Positions 8,920-16,002 of a stretch of 64,000 nt of DNA are shown one piece after another. The notes under the pieces are model-generated. The model saw only the letters and a list, made by a program, of their open reading frames with translations. It did no database searches and was not told the DNA's origin. Source of the stretch: Actinernus sp. WN-2022 (taxonomy: Eukaryota; Cnidaria; Anthozoa; Actiniaria; Actinernidae); NCBI GenBank assembly GCA_030867875.1, contig JAOWCC010000577.1, positions 85,541,740 through 85,605,739 of the forward strand, written 5' to 3'. Numbering within the stretch: the first letter of the stretch is position 1; the number at the start of each line of letters is the position of its first letter. A program made the position numbers and the translations under genes.

Positions 8920-10044
8920 ATGGCCTCTGAGGGTAGGTATGATGAAAGAACTGATGAAGCTGAAAGAGGAAGAGACTACGACAACGATGATACTGTCAAT
9001 GAAGAAGCACGGAAATTGGCGTCAGACTCTACGAATGTGGATCCGAGTGAATCATTAAACCTGAAAACTAGACGCGACTTCTCCAAGGAAGGTGCTCGAC
9101 CAAAGAATCGGGAAACCTCGTTTACCGTAGACGATGCTTACATAGACGGACTCACCGAGCCGGAAGTCTCGGACCTTTCTAGAGAGCAATTGATGGATGA
9201 GGATAGAATCAAACATCCGAAATTTAGCGATCGCCGCGTAGTCTTCAAAACAGGCACATCGGATGAAATGAAACAAATGCTATTCGATACCGTATGGAAA
9301 CACTATGCGGATGTAGGGACTCGTGGAGGAGTCCTTGAGATAACTGGAATATGGGAGGCCAATAAGGAACTGGGTAGAATCTATCTTCACGTACTTGGAA
9401 GTAAAGAGAAGCCCATACCTTTGACCACAGTGAAGGGTGAAAGATATCAAAGTATGGGTAAGGATCTCAAATTTGCCCTAGGCCCTACGGATGCAGAAAG
9501 AGAAGAACAAGTCATCCAAGGTCAAGAAAAGGCCGCCGAACATCTCAAAGTAGAAGATAGCATACTCCTAAGCTCAACGTCAACTGAGGACCAGAAGGAA
9601 GCGGCTAAGGAAGAGAAAGTACACATCTATAACGAAATAGAATTACTCGAACGTCAAGAAGAAGCCATACTAGAACGTATGTCGCTACGTGAAAGGATCA
9701 AATACATTTTCAGAAAGCATGGAATGACCGTTCTTGCAGTGGTAACTTCTATTGGCGCTATCGTTAGTACGATAGTTTCCCTGTTGTCGAGATCCTTACC
9801 GAAACCAATAAAGACTGGTATTGATAAAGCAGCAGATGCAGTAAAGAAGGGATTGCAAACGACTGGGGGGTTGTTGAAAGAAATGGGAAAGAAACTTGGA
9901 CAGATCCTACCTGGAATGATTGGATCGATTGCGAGTTTCATATTTACTATGGCTGGTAAAGCTCTGGGAGTACTAGCACAGAACGTTTGGTTATTCATCG
10001 TAGCAATAGTGGTGATCACGATAGAGCAATACAAACGACGTTAA
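8920..10044 (+). CDS. Conserved Polinton membrane protein p374
   Basis: 374 residues from the ATG at 8920; upstream in-frame ATGs lie within the bidirectional promoter. The N-terminal half is strongly charged (Asp, Glu, Arg). A coiled-coil-like segment follows (about 215-255). The C-terminus alternates hydrophobic spans (about 270-290, and 325-368 including WLFIVAIVVITI) with a Lys-rich linker. The LRERIKYIFRKHG lead-in and the LPGMIGSIASFIF block recall a protein common in cnidarian Polintons. Probably a membrane-active virion protein; not shown. The stop TAA shares TTAA with the convergent p625 stop. Confidence 0.82.
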   Translation: MASEGRYDERTDEAERGRDYDNDDTVNEEARKLASDSTNVDPSESLNLKTRRDFSKEGARPKNRETSFTVDDAYIDGLTEPEVSDLSREQLMDEDRIKHPKFSDRRVVFKTGTSDEMKQMLFDTVWKHYADVGTRGGVLEITGIWEANKELGRIYLHVLGSKEKPIPLTTVKGERYQSMGKDLKFALGPTDAEREEQVIQGQEKAAEHLKVEDSILLSSTSTEDQKEAAKEEKVHIYNEIELLERQEEAILERMSLRERIKYIFRKHGMTVLAVVTSIGAIVSTIVSLLSRSLPKPIKTGIDKAADAVKKGLQTTGGLLKEMGKKLGQILPGMIGSIASFIFTMAGKALGVLAQNVWLFIVAIVVITIEQYKRR

Positions 10045-11918
10045 CGAAACAACATCCATGCGATTCCAGCTGCGGCAATGGATGTCACTGCGAGATTGAT
10101 CTCATGTTGTGAGACAGCCTTTGCCTTTGCCTTTGCCTTTGCCTTTGCCTTTGCCTTTGCCTTTGCCTTTGCCTTTGCCTTTGCCTTTGCCTTTGGTACA
10201 GGAACTTGTTTCTCGAGAGGCTGCACCGATTTCTTATCTGATGGTCCTTCCATAGTAAGAGGTGGGTGTCCTTTGCCTTCTGCATTGATGTCGTTAGTGC
10301 CTAGCACCATATCTTTCGTGGCTTTCGGGATTGGATTCCTATAACCATCTTTCTTATCAAGATAGTACACTAGATCGCTTGGCAATAATCGCACGCCTAC
10401 AGCTATTGCTAGATCGAGCCTCTTATGCGTCCTCGTTATAGCGGTAAGATAGTTTTTGTAGCTCACCACTAAATCGTTTTCGAGAATAGCGTCTTCGACT
10501 AAGCTCTTAAACTTTTCTTTGACGTTATGGCTATCTATGATGGATCCGTTCAAGTCGGCTTGAGCACCAAGCATGCAATGTCCAAAAGCCTCGACAGATC
10601 TATTCAACCTACCCAATCCAACATCTGTCAAACCCTTTCCGATTGGTGGCGTAAACCAATCGTATTGCTTTCCTTCATGTTCATCGTTCCTAATGAAGGC
10701 CACAAGATCACCCTGATCCTCCTTACCTCCTTGGTCTGCAAATAAATTATATTTCTGAGGCCATGTGGTTGCACCTTTGTCATAGCTTCGGACTCCATGG
10801 ACGTTTACGTATCCTGTCGGACCCGGGTACAAAAGGAATATATCTCCTAGTCCATTATTCCTACCTCCGTGCCATCGGAAATCTGGTGTTCGAGATATAC
10901 CGAATTCAATGCACAATTTCTCAAGAGCTGCTTTGTTATAGAGGTTATCCATTTGCTTGAAATGAGAGTTACCAGGTAAAGGAACTCCATGAGTACCCCC
11001 AAGTTCACGTAGAATTCTTCGTATCGTGAAATAAACATGGAATCGTAGGAACCCCTGAACGACTGGTGGATACGTTTTGAAAATAGGATCAAACAATGAC
11101 ACTCCACATCCAGAAGTTGCACACCACGTTGCAAAATTAAGTTGTTGAGGCCAGTAGTGGAAATCCGGACCATGTAACCAATGGTAGGACTCATTTGCTG
11201 TCGTATGCTTTACAACGGTCTCCTTGAATATGTTTGGAACGCCTGCTTCGAACTTATTCTTTGGGGTGGCATATATCCATAGATTAGTGAGATCGATATC
11301 TTGTGCCGGTCCAGTAGAAGGAACTGCTGTAATAGGATACTTCGCACTCCTGTCTAGGGTCAACGTAGATGGGAAACCTTTATGCACATCCCACAACGCA
11401 TTATCGATGCGTCTTTGAGTGACTGCAGGTAGCTTAGAGACATCATCGCCGTAAACGACATAGCTAGAATCTCCATCTCGAAACCAAATACTCGTCGAAT
11501 ATTTACCTGGACCGTTCACTTCCGTAGAGGCATAGAACTTGTGAAGATCTGCATGTGGATATCTTTTCTTGAACTTCGCTAATAGATTTGTATTCAGGGC
11601 TGCGACCTTTTTATTTTCCTCAGCTTCTACCCAAGCATGTTTGGAAAGACCTTTGTGCTTCCGCGCGAATAGTACCCCCTCATAAACTGTTTTGGTGCCA
11701 AGGGCTAGATCAAGCGCCTTGCCTGCGCGCCCATGCAAGACCATTAGCTGACCTCCACCTGCCTTCGTAGGGAGGCCTGCATCTGTGAACACCTGGTAGG
11801 TTTCCCCGTGGAAGAATAAATTAATGTTCCACACCCCATCCCGACCCACAAAAGAGTCGAACCATCCGGCTACAGCCTTTGGAAATAGGTACTTGAACTG
11901 CCGCCATGCGTCTGTCAT
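10041..11918 (-). CDS. Large conserved Polinton protein p625 with Lys-Ala tail
   Basis: 625 residues from the ATG at 11916-11918; the longer frame to 11996 crosses the promoter. The central block LNFATWCATSGCGVS (residues 260-274) and the following GFLRFHVYFTIRRILREL region match a large protein shared by metazoan Polintons, whose role is not established to my knowledge. Near the C-terminus, 13 perfect GCCTTT units (10117-10194) encode alternating Lys and Ala, resembling basic DNA-condensing tails. A hydrophobic segment (INLAVTSIAAAGIAWMLF) ends the protein and could anchor it in a membrane. The gene converges on p374 with stops shared in TTAA and is divergent from the minor-capsid gene. Confidence 0.85.
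   Translation of the reverse strand: MTDAWRQFKYLFPKAVAGWFDSFVGRDGVWNINLFFHGETYQVFTDAGLPTKAGGGQLMVLHGRAGKALDLALGTKTVYEGVLFARKHKGLSKHAWVEAEENKKVAALNTNLLAKFKKRYPHADLHKFYASTEVNGPGKYSTSIWFRDGDSSYVVYGDDVSKLPAVTQRRIDNALWDVHKGFPSTLTLDRSAKYPITAVPSTGPAQDIDLTNLWIYATPKNKFEAGVPNIFKETVVKHTTANESYHWLHGPDFHYWPQQLNFATWCATSGCGVSLFDPIFKTYPPVVQGFLRFHVYFTIRRILRELGGTHGVPLPGNSHFKQMDNLYNKAALEKLCIEFGISRTPDFRWHGGRNNGLGDIFLLYPGPTGYVNVHGVRSYDKGATTWPQKYNLFADQGGKEDQGDLVAFIRNDEHEGKQYDWFTPPIGKGLTDVGLGRLNRSVEAFGHCMLGAQADLNGSIIDSHNVKEKFKSLVEDAILENDLVVSYKNYLTAITRTHKRLDLAIAVGVRLLPSDLVYYLDKKDGYRNPIPKATKDMVLGTNDINAEGKGHPPLTMEGPSDKKSVQPLEKQVPVPKAKAKAKAKAKAKAKAKAKAKAKAKAVSQHEINLAVTSIAAAGIAWMLFR
10117..10194 (-). repeat. Hexanucleotide array (GCCTTT)13
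   Basis: Thirteen perfect 6-bp units inside p625, encoding (Lys-Ala)n. Perfect identity suggests recent slippage; the unit length keeps the frame whatever the copy number. Confidence 0.95.
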
Positions 11919-11961
11919 GTTGAAGCTATACGTATATATAGTTATACCTTTAACACATAAG
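11919..11961. promoter_or_regulatory. 43-bp bidirectional promoter between p625 and the minor-capsid gene
   Basis: GTTGAA at one end, an AT-rich core with TATACGTATATATAGTTATA, then TTTAAC and ACATAAG before the plus-strand ATG. It aligns with 8886-8919, with a few inserted bases on the plus side. Confidence 0.7.
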
Positions 11962-12633
11962 ATGGTTCTCTTATATGTCACCACAACATTGACCAACCAT
12001 ACTGTCTACTTCGACGACCCTATTCTTATACAGAACATTTCACTACTCGAGATCACTTTCGATAACAGTTGGTGGAACCTACCAGAGGCGGGCTCGTTCA
12101 GGTGGAATGCCGATAGTATTATGTTCCCACACGACCTTTCTGCAGGGTCTTACGATTTTAAGAGAATCAAGAAGGTCTTAAAGCCTGCAAGTGATGCTGG
12201 TATCGTGGCATTTGAGGACGGGCTCCCCCTTGGGATCCAATCCATAGTAGTTAAGAAACCAATCAAGGTCGATAAGAATTTCTACGCACTATTAGGTGTC
12301 AAAGGTGAAGAAAAAGAGAATAACGAGTTCCTGCTAAAAGTTGGTATTTACTACGTTAAGATCAAAGATACCCGCACAGTGTATGTCCATTGCGATGTGG
12401 TGGATTCCGGTTCCTCACTTCTAGAGGGAAAACGATCGAAAGTCTTGGCTAGCATAGAGGTCCGAGGTCCTTGGCTTTCAAGGGCAACCTATACTATGAC
12501 GAATCCCCAAACCCTGCGAGCTATAGGGACAATGCAAAACAGTCTTAGCCTTACGATTTTTGATGAGAGAGGCGACATGGTAGACTTCCATGGTCGACTG
12601 ATACGATACGTGTTGAAGCTAAACCTCTTATAA
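11962..12633 (+). CDS. Minor capsid (penton-like) protein candidate
   Basis: 223 residues from the ATG at 11962; the frame opens far upstream but only this ATG lies next to the promoter. It is beta-strand-rich, with no signal peptide or transmembrane span. The end has the pattern NSLSLTIFDERGD...VDFHGRLIRYVLKL, which resembles the terminal strands of Polinton single-jelly-roll minor capsid proteins. Size and pairing with the next gene (8-bp gap) fit a capsid vertex protein. Assignment is by pattern and size, without a structural model. Confidence 0.72.
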   Translation: MVLLYVTTTLTNHTVYFDDPILIQNISLLEITFDNSWWNLPEAGSFRWNADSIMFPHDLSAGSYDFKRIKKVLKPASDAGIVAFEDGLPLGIQSIVVKKPIKVDKNFYALLGVKGEEKENNEFLLKVGIYYVKIKDTRTVYVHCDVVDSGSSLLEGKRSKVLASIEVRGPWLSRATYTMTNPQTLRAIGTMQNSLSLTIFDERGDMVDFHGRLIRYVLKLNLL

Positions 12634-12641
12634 GTTATAAG

Positions 12642-13253
12642 ATGGAAGGCGATTCGATTCAACCGTTTCCCTCAGCACCAAGTATCTATCCACAGATCGC
12701 TAGTGACACTGGAAAGAACTTTAGACTGCAAACGATCCGAGACACGCTTTCGGACATCGAAGTTCAAGAAAGGCACTACGAAGGTGTGCGCAAGAAATAT
12801 GCACGTTCTCAAGGAATAGTTCATGGCATCGCAGTGGTAACTGGAGGTCTATCTGTGATCTTATCTGGATCTGGATTGGGCGCAGCGTTGACTGGGGTTG
12901 GAATAGTGATTGGTCTACCACTTGGAGTTATTGGTGGGCTATGTGGATTAATTTCAGCATCTACGACCCTTGGAGCTAAGAAGTTAGGAATGAAGGTTTC
13001 TAAGCATGAAAGGACAACTATGTTGGCAAAGGCGAAAATCAATACGATTCGTGATCTAGTATCGAAGGCACTACGTGATGAAAACATATCCGACTCTGAA
13101 TACAGTCTCATCCTGAACGAAGCGAATAAGTATGAGATCATGAGGTCTGAAATTCGTCGCAAGGCTTCCATAGGTGAAAAAAGCCTGGATCGGGTTCGAG
13201 CCGAACTCAAGCAAGAAGTGCAAAAGGAAATGCGAGAAAAACTTGGAATGTAA
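12642..13253 (+). CDS. Conserved Polinton membrane protein p203
   Basis: 203 residues. A charged N-terminal part precedes a long Gly/Ile/Leu-rich hydrophobic region (about 57-105, e.g. GVGIVIGLPLGVIGGLCGLI), then a KVSKHERTTMLAKAKINTI helix and a charged C-terminus with SDSEYSLIL. This combination recurs in many metazoan Polintons; I know of no proven function. The start follows the upstream stop by 8 bases (GTTATAAG), so translation from a shared message or a very short promoter is likely. Probably a virion membrane protein. Confidence 0.8.
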   Translation: MEGDSIQPFPSAPSIYPQIASDTGKNFRLQTIRDTLSDIEVQERHYEGVRKKYARSQGIVHGIAVVTGGLSVILSGSGLGAALTGVGIVIGLPLGVIGGLCGLISASTTLGAKKLGMKVSKHERTTMLAKAKINTIRDLVSKALRDENISDSEYSLILNEANKYEIMRSEIRRKASIGEKSLDRVRAELKQEVQKEMREKLGM

Positions 13254-13304
13254 GAATCGACGTTTCCTACGAAAGAAACGAACATGGCTCTCACTTCCAC
13301 TTCA
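13254..13304. other. Convergent intergenic gap
   Basis: 51 bp between p203 and the TFIIB-like gene. Unlike the other two convergent pairs, these genes do not share stop codons. I see no hairpin. Confidence 0.6.
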
Positions 13305-14243
13305 CTAAGTCCTACTGCTAGCCATCCCATGCTTAGTGTAGATTGGTTCGAAGTGGGAATGGTAAGAAGACAACTTCTTGACAAAACGCTTGACTGAATT
13401 TCCAAATACGTCACATCGCCCAATGACTTCGTTAAGAGACATAGACGAGCCTAAACGATGTAGCACCTCGTAACTTGCTCCAACAACTTTCGTCTTAATT
13501 ACCGATCTGCCTACATTGTTTTCTATTGCCATAGTAACGACCTCGTGGACTATTTGTTGAGCGTCTATAAGTACTCCTTGAGGATCGAGTTTAAGGAAAG
13601 TCGTTGCAATGTGAGGAACTATGCGCTCGGCATCCAAGTCTACATCGATCTCATTGTCGTCACACAGAGAACGTATAAAGACCTCTCCTCTATGGATGCC
13701 TTTGTTGCTTAGTTGCATGAAGCGAGCAACCTCACCTTTAGATCGGACGAATCCACATTGTATGCATGCATGGTAGAGTAGAGAAGCTAGAATATGTCTC
13801 TTAGCATCGCTACGCTTGGGATGAACTTTCATTACTTGGATAAATGCGTCGGCTACGATTCCTAAAGTGTTCGTAGGGAACGATAGGTCACAACTTTGTT
13901 TGTAAATAGCGTTGTATGCTCGTAGTTCTTGTAGGAGCGTTCGTCGTTGCAGTTCCGTGTTATCGCTTTGCTTTGGTTTTGCGCGGTCTAGATCACTTTG
14001 ATACTGAAATCCGTCCGGACCTACTATACGCAGTCGAGTAGTAATGATGTCGATCTTAGTTTCTTCACATGGTTCAACCTCGGAAACAAGACCACAGGTG
14101 GGACATACGAATTCCGTTCCTCGTATTTCAAAGGGGCAGAGACAATCAGGACACGTTTCACTGGCGTTAATATGTTCCACTTGTGGTTTGATATTCAGGC
14201 TTCTACGAATTCCAGGACCAAACAATCTGACTAGCTCGTCCAT
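13305..14243 (-). CDS. TFIIB-like transcription initiation factor
   Basis: 312 residues, about the length of cellular TFIIB. The N-terminal zinc ribbon is plain: C31-x2-C34 (CPDC) and C47-x2-C50 (CPTCGLVSEVE). After a linker come two helical regions that fit cyclin-fold repeats: residues about 115-190, with KRHILASLLYHACIQCGFVR and ISR/GIHRG-like turns, and about 200-290. TFIIB joins promoter DNA and TBP to RNA polymerase II. A mobile-element copy could direct polymerase to the element's own AT-rich promoters. It lies just downstream of a hairpin element (14275-14351). An archaeal-type or NCLDV-type TFB cannot be told apart from host TFIIB by eye. Confidence 0.82.
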   Translation of the reverse strand: MDELVRLFGPGIRRSLNIKPQVEHINASETCPDCLCPFEIRGTEFVCPTCGLVSEVEPCEETKIDIITTRLRIVGPDGFQYQSDLDRAKPKQSDNTELQRRTLLQELRAYNAIYKQSCDLSFPTNTLGIVADAFIQVMKVHPKRSDAKRHILASLLYHACIQCGFVRSKGEVARFMQLSNKGIHRGEVFIRSLCDDNEIDVDLDAERIVPHIATTFLKLDPQGVLIDAQQIVHEVVTMAIENNVGRSVIKTKVVGASYEVLHRLGSSMSLNEVIGRCDVFGNSVKRFVKKLSSYHSHFEPIYTKHGMASSRT

Positions 14244-14274
14244 GATACAACTATAGATGTCGTACGTTCAATAG

Positions 14275-14351
14275 AAAAAAAAAAGAAAAAAAGAATGAAG
14301 AGGGCCACGCAACGACCTTCTTCATTCTTCTTCTTTTTTTTTTTTTTTTTT
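14275..14351 (-). terminator. Second A-tract / stem-loop / T-tract hairpin
   Basis: On the minus strand an encoded run of about 18 A begins 12 bases after the stop of the zinc-binding gene, followed by GAAGAAGAATGAAGAAGG, a loop near 14304-14315, the complementary arm and a T-rich tract. Same layout and similar AATGAAG/AATGAG stem sequence as 5194-5268. Its position between two co-directional genes supports a 3'-end signal. Confidence 0.55.
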
Positions 14352-14362
14352 CGTGGCTATTC

Positions 14363-14800
14363 CTAATCGTCCTTCTCGCTCCTCAAGGCAGCCAACACCT
14401 CGTTGAGCGCATGGTTGAGAGACTCTCCGAGACCTTCCTCTGGTTCCAGCACTCTTGGTTCCGTGGTCAATGCTATCTCCGGTTCCACCATGTTTGGCTC
14501 CTCCTTTCTTAGATCCTTTAGCGTCTTGCTGGACTTCTTAGCGCGTTTTACATAGACACCGGGACACTTCATCTTGATGGCGAGACGGTCGCATCCTGAG
14601 CAAAGCTCGTAATCAGTACGACATCCTTTACCGCACTTCGAGCATGGCGTGAGTGGGGCACAGCCTTTTGAGATTTGGTAGTTGTGCTGGGAACAGAACT
14701 TCGTTGTCTTCGAAATCCTCTTTTGGCATTTTGAGTCCTTCCCTCTCATCAACCAATCACAAGTTATTGCGGTGTCTACGTTCGAGTCCTTCTTCGACAT
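14363..14800 (-). CDS. Cysteine-rich zinc-binding protein
   Basis: 145 residues. The N-terminal half holds a CDWLMRGKDSKCQKR...FCSQH cluster (C-x10-C-x10-C-x2-H style) and then CSKCGKGC...CSGC, enough for two zinc sites. The rest is Lys-rich and then acidic, with SLNHALNEVLAAL likely helical. No named family recognised. A regulatory or nucleic-acid-binding role is plausible from its position beside the TFIIB-like gene. The promoter is probably the AT-rich stretch at 14801-14975. Confidence 0.72.
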   Translation of the reverse strand: MSKKDSNVDTAITCDWLMRGKDSKCQKRISKTTKFCSQHNYQISKGCAPLTPCSKCGKGCRTDYELCSGCDRLAIKMKCPGVYVKRAKKSSKTLKDLRKEEPNMVEPEIALTTEPRVLEPEEGLGESLNHALNEVLAALRSEKDD

Positions 14801-14976
14801 GTTCGATCTGTATGGTGTTAATGCGTACTAAGATGACAACGAATGCTAATATCGTGGAATAAAGAATATATACTAATACCATTCGGTGACGATATACAGT
14901 ATAATAATCATTCCTTTAACAGATACTCAAGTTTGGATTTCTTAGGTGCGCGAATATCTAGTGACACTTTGGCTTC
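14801..14976 (-). promoter_or_regulatory. Subterminal repeat and promoter-like region, right side
   Basis: Contains a diverged copy of the TIR inner module (14906-14975, with TCAAGTTTGGATTTCTTAG and CTAGTGACACTTTGG, the latter also at 15733-15746), inverted relative to 496-547. AT-rich TATATACTAATACC and GATATACAGTATAATAA stretches precede the zinc-binding gene. Confidence 0.5.
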
Positions 14977-15654
14977 CTACATGGCAGCGTGAGCATTTAT
15001 GTAGTTGCGTAGTAGAACCCTTTCGTCCTCTGTGAGCTGGGAGTGCTGCCACTTAACGAACCATTTAGCGGTAATAAGATGACCATTTCTACAGGCGCAT
15101 TGTATAGCAAGATCAACGCATTCATACTCTATGGTTATCTGAAAACGTCGAATGAGCCACTTAACGTTATTAAGATGCCCATTCGTACTGGCATCTAATA
15201 TAGCAAACTCGACGGCTTTATCCTCTTTGGTGAACTGGAAGTGCTTAGTGAGCCACTTAGCGATACCAAGATGACCATACTCAAGGGCAGCGCGTAGAAC
15301 ATGATTGGTGTATCCATCCATCATATCGAAACGTAAGTGCTTGATGAGCCACTTAACAGCATTAAGATCACCATATTCACTGGCGTAGAGAAGAGAAAAG
15401 CTATCGTCGATGGAGCTTGCGGAAATACCGAAAGTTCGAGCCAATTCGTCTCGATCGTCGTCACTATGAGTAGACCTCAAACCAAAGCATAGTGCTAGTT
15501 TACGGAACACTTGGTCTACGTTTTTGTAGCGCGCAAGAGATGCGGCATCGTTTAGGTGTTTCGATGTCCTTGAGATGCTTGCGAATGACCAAGGATCTGC
15601 ATGCTCTACGATCCTAGTCAGAATTTCTAGAGGGAGGCACGATATATAATCCAT
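14977..15654 (-). CDS. F-box/ankyrin-repeat protein
   Basis: 225 residues from the ATG at 15652-15654; the longer frame to 15726 runs into the TIR. The N-terminus DYISCLPLEILTRIVEHADP with following SFASISRTSKHLNDAA is an F-box-like motif, which would bind SKP1 of an SCF ubiquitin ligase. After it come four or five ankyrin-like repeats (pattern A..GHL..AKWL.K.F, about residues 78-205) in a style seen in giant viruses. Such proteins redirect ubiquitination in poxviruses and giant viruses; that role here is inferred. The gene lies outside the subterminal repeat and its promoter is in the right TIR, so it looks like a later acquisition. Confidence 0.8.
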   Translation of the reverse strand: MDYISCLPLEILTRIVEHADPWSFASISRTSKHLNDAASLARYKNVDQVFRKLALCFGLRSTHSDDDRDELARTFGISASSIDDSFSLLYASEYGDLNAVKWLIKHLRFDMMDGYTNHVLRAALEYGHLGIAKWLTKHFQFTKEDKAVEFAILDASTNGHLNNVKWLIRRFQITIEYECVDLAIQCACRNGHLITAKWFVKWQHSQLTEDERVLLRNYINAHAAM

Positions 15655-15665
15655 AGTGGAAGAGA

Positions 15666-15997
15666 TCGATATGACTATATGTAAGCATATCTCTAATAGG
15701 ATTATCAAGTTGGATTTTATGTACAAGAATGTCTAGTGACACTTTGAATGACCCTTAGTTACCCCTAGTAGTATAGCCGGTAGTAAAATGATACAACTTT
15801 TTCTTGTGCAAGAAAACTCAAAAAGTTGTTTAGTTATGGACGCCTTTTTTCTTGCACAAGGGGCGTCATGAAGTGGATTTCTGAATTCGCTTTATGACGC
15901 CCCTTGTGCAAGAAAACAAGGCGTCCATAACTAAACAACTTTTTGAGTTTTCTTGTGCAAGAAAAAGTGGTATCATTTTACTACCGGCTATACTACT
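15666..15997 (-). repeat. Right terminal inverted repeat of element A
   Basis: Inverted copy of 90-421. The centre of its palindrome is in inverted orientation relative to the left end, so the two tips are true inverted copies rather than flipped isomers. Its inner edge lies 12 bp from the start codon of the F-box/ankyrin gene, so it probably carries that gene's promoter. Confidence 0.92.
15767..15997. repeat. Terminal palindrome with nested hairpins, right tip
   Basis: Same 231-bp palindromic structure as 90-320, in inverted orientation. Confidence 0.85.
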
Positions 15998-16002
15998 GAT
16001 AT
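15998..16002. repeat. Target-site duplication, right copy (GATAT)
   Basis: Direct repeat of 85-89 immediately outside the right TIR. Confidence 0.75.

Larger units (their letters stand above)
90..15997. mobile_element. Polinton/Maverick element A, nearly intact
   Basis: A 15.9-kb unit bounded by 332-bp terminal inverted repeats (90-421 and 15666-15997) and flanked by direct GATAT repeats (85-89, 15998-16002). It carries the diagnostic Polinton set: a family-B DNA polymerase of protein-primed type, a DD35E retroviral-type integrase, an A32/FtsK-like packaging ATPase, a double-jelly-roll major capsid protein and a minor-capsid candidate. Thirteen genes fill almost all internal space. Polintons usually give 6-bp target duplications; only 5 bp match here. 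Apart from one in-frame stop and a possible frame break in the polymerase, every gene is open, so the insertion looks young. A recognisable adenain-type protease is missing. Confidence 0.95.

Noticed and set aside
8886..8921. N-terminal extensions of MCP (to 8921) and p374 (to 8860)
   Set aside because: Both would use the shared promoter as coding sequence. The near-promoter ATGs fit better and match the layout at 11918/11962.
10078..10344. Plus-strand frame with alternating Ala/Phe repeat
   Set aside because: It is the antisense of the Lys-Ala hexamer array in the 625-residue protein.
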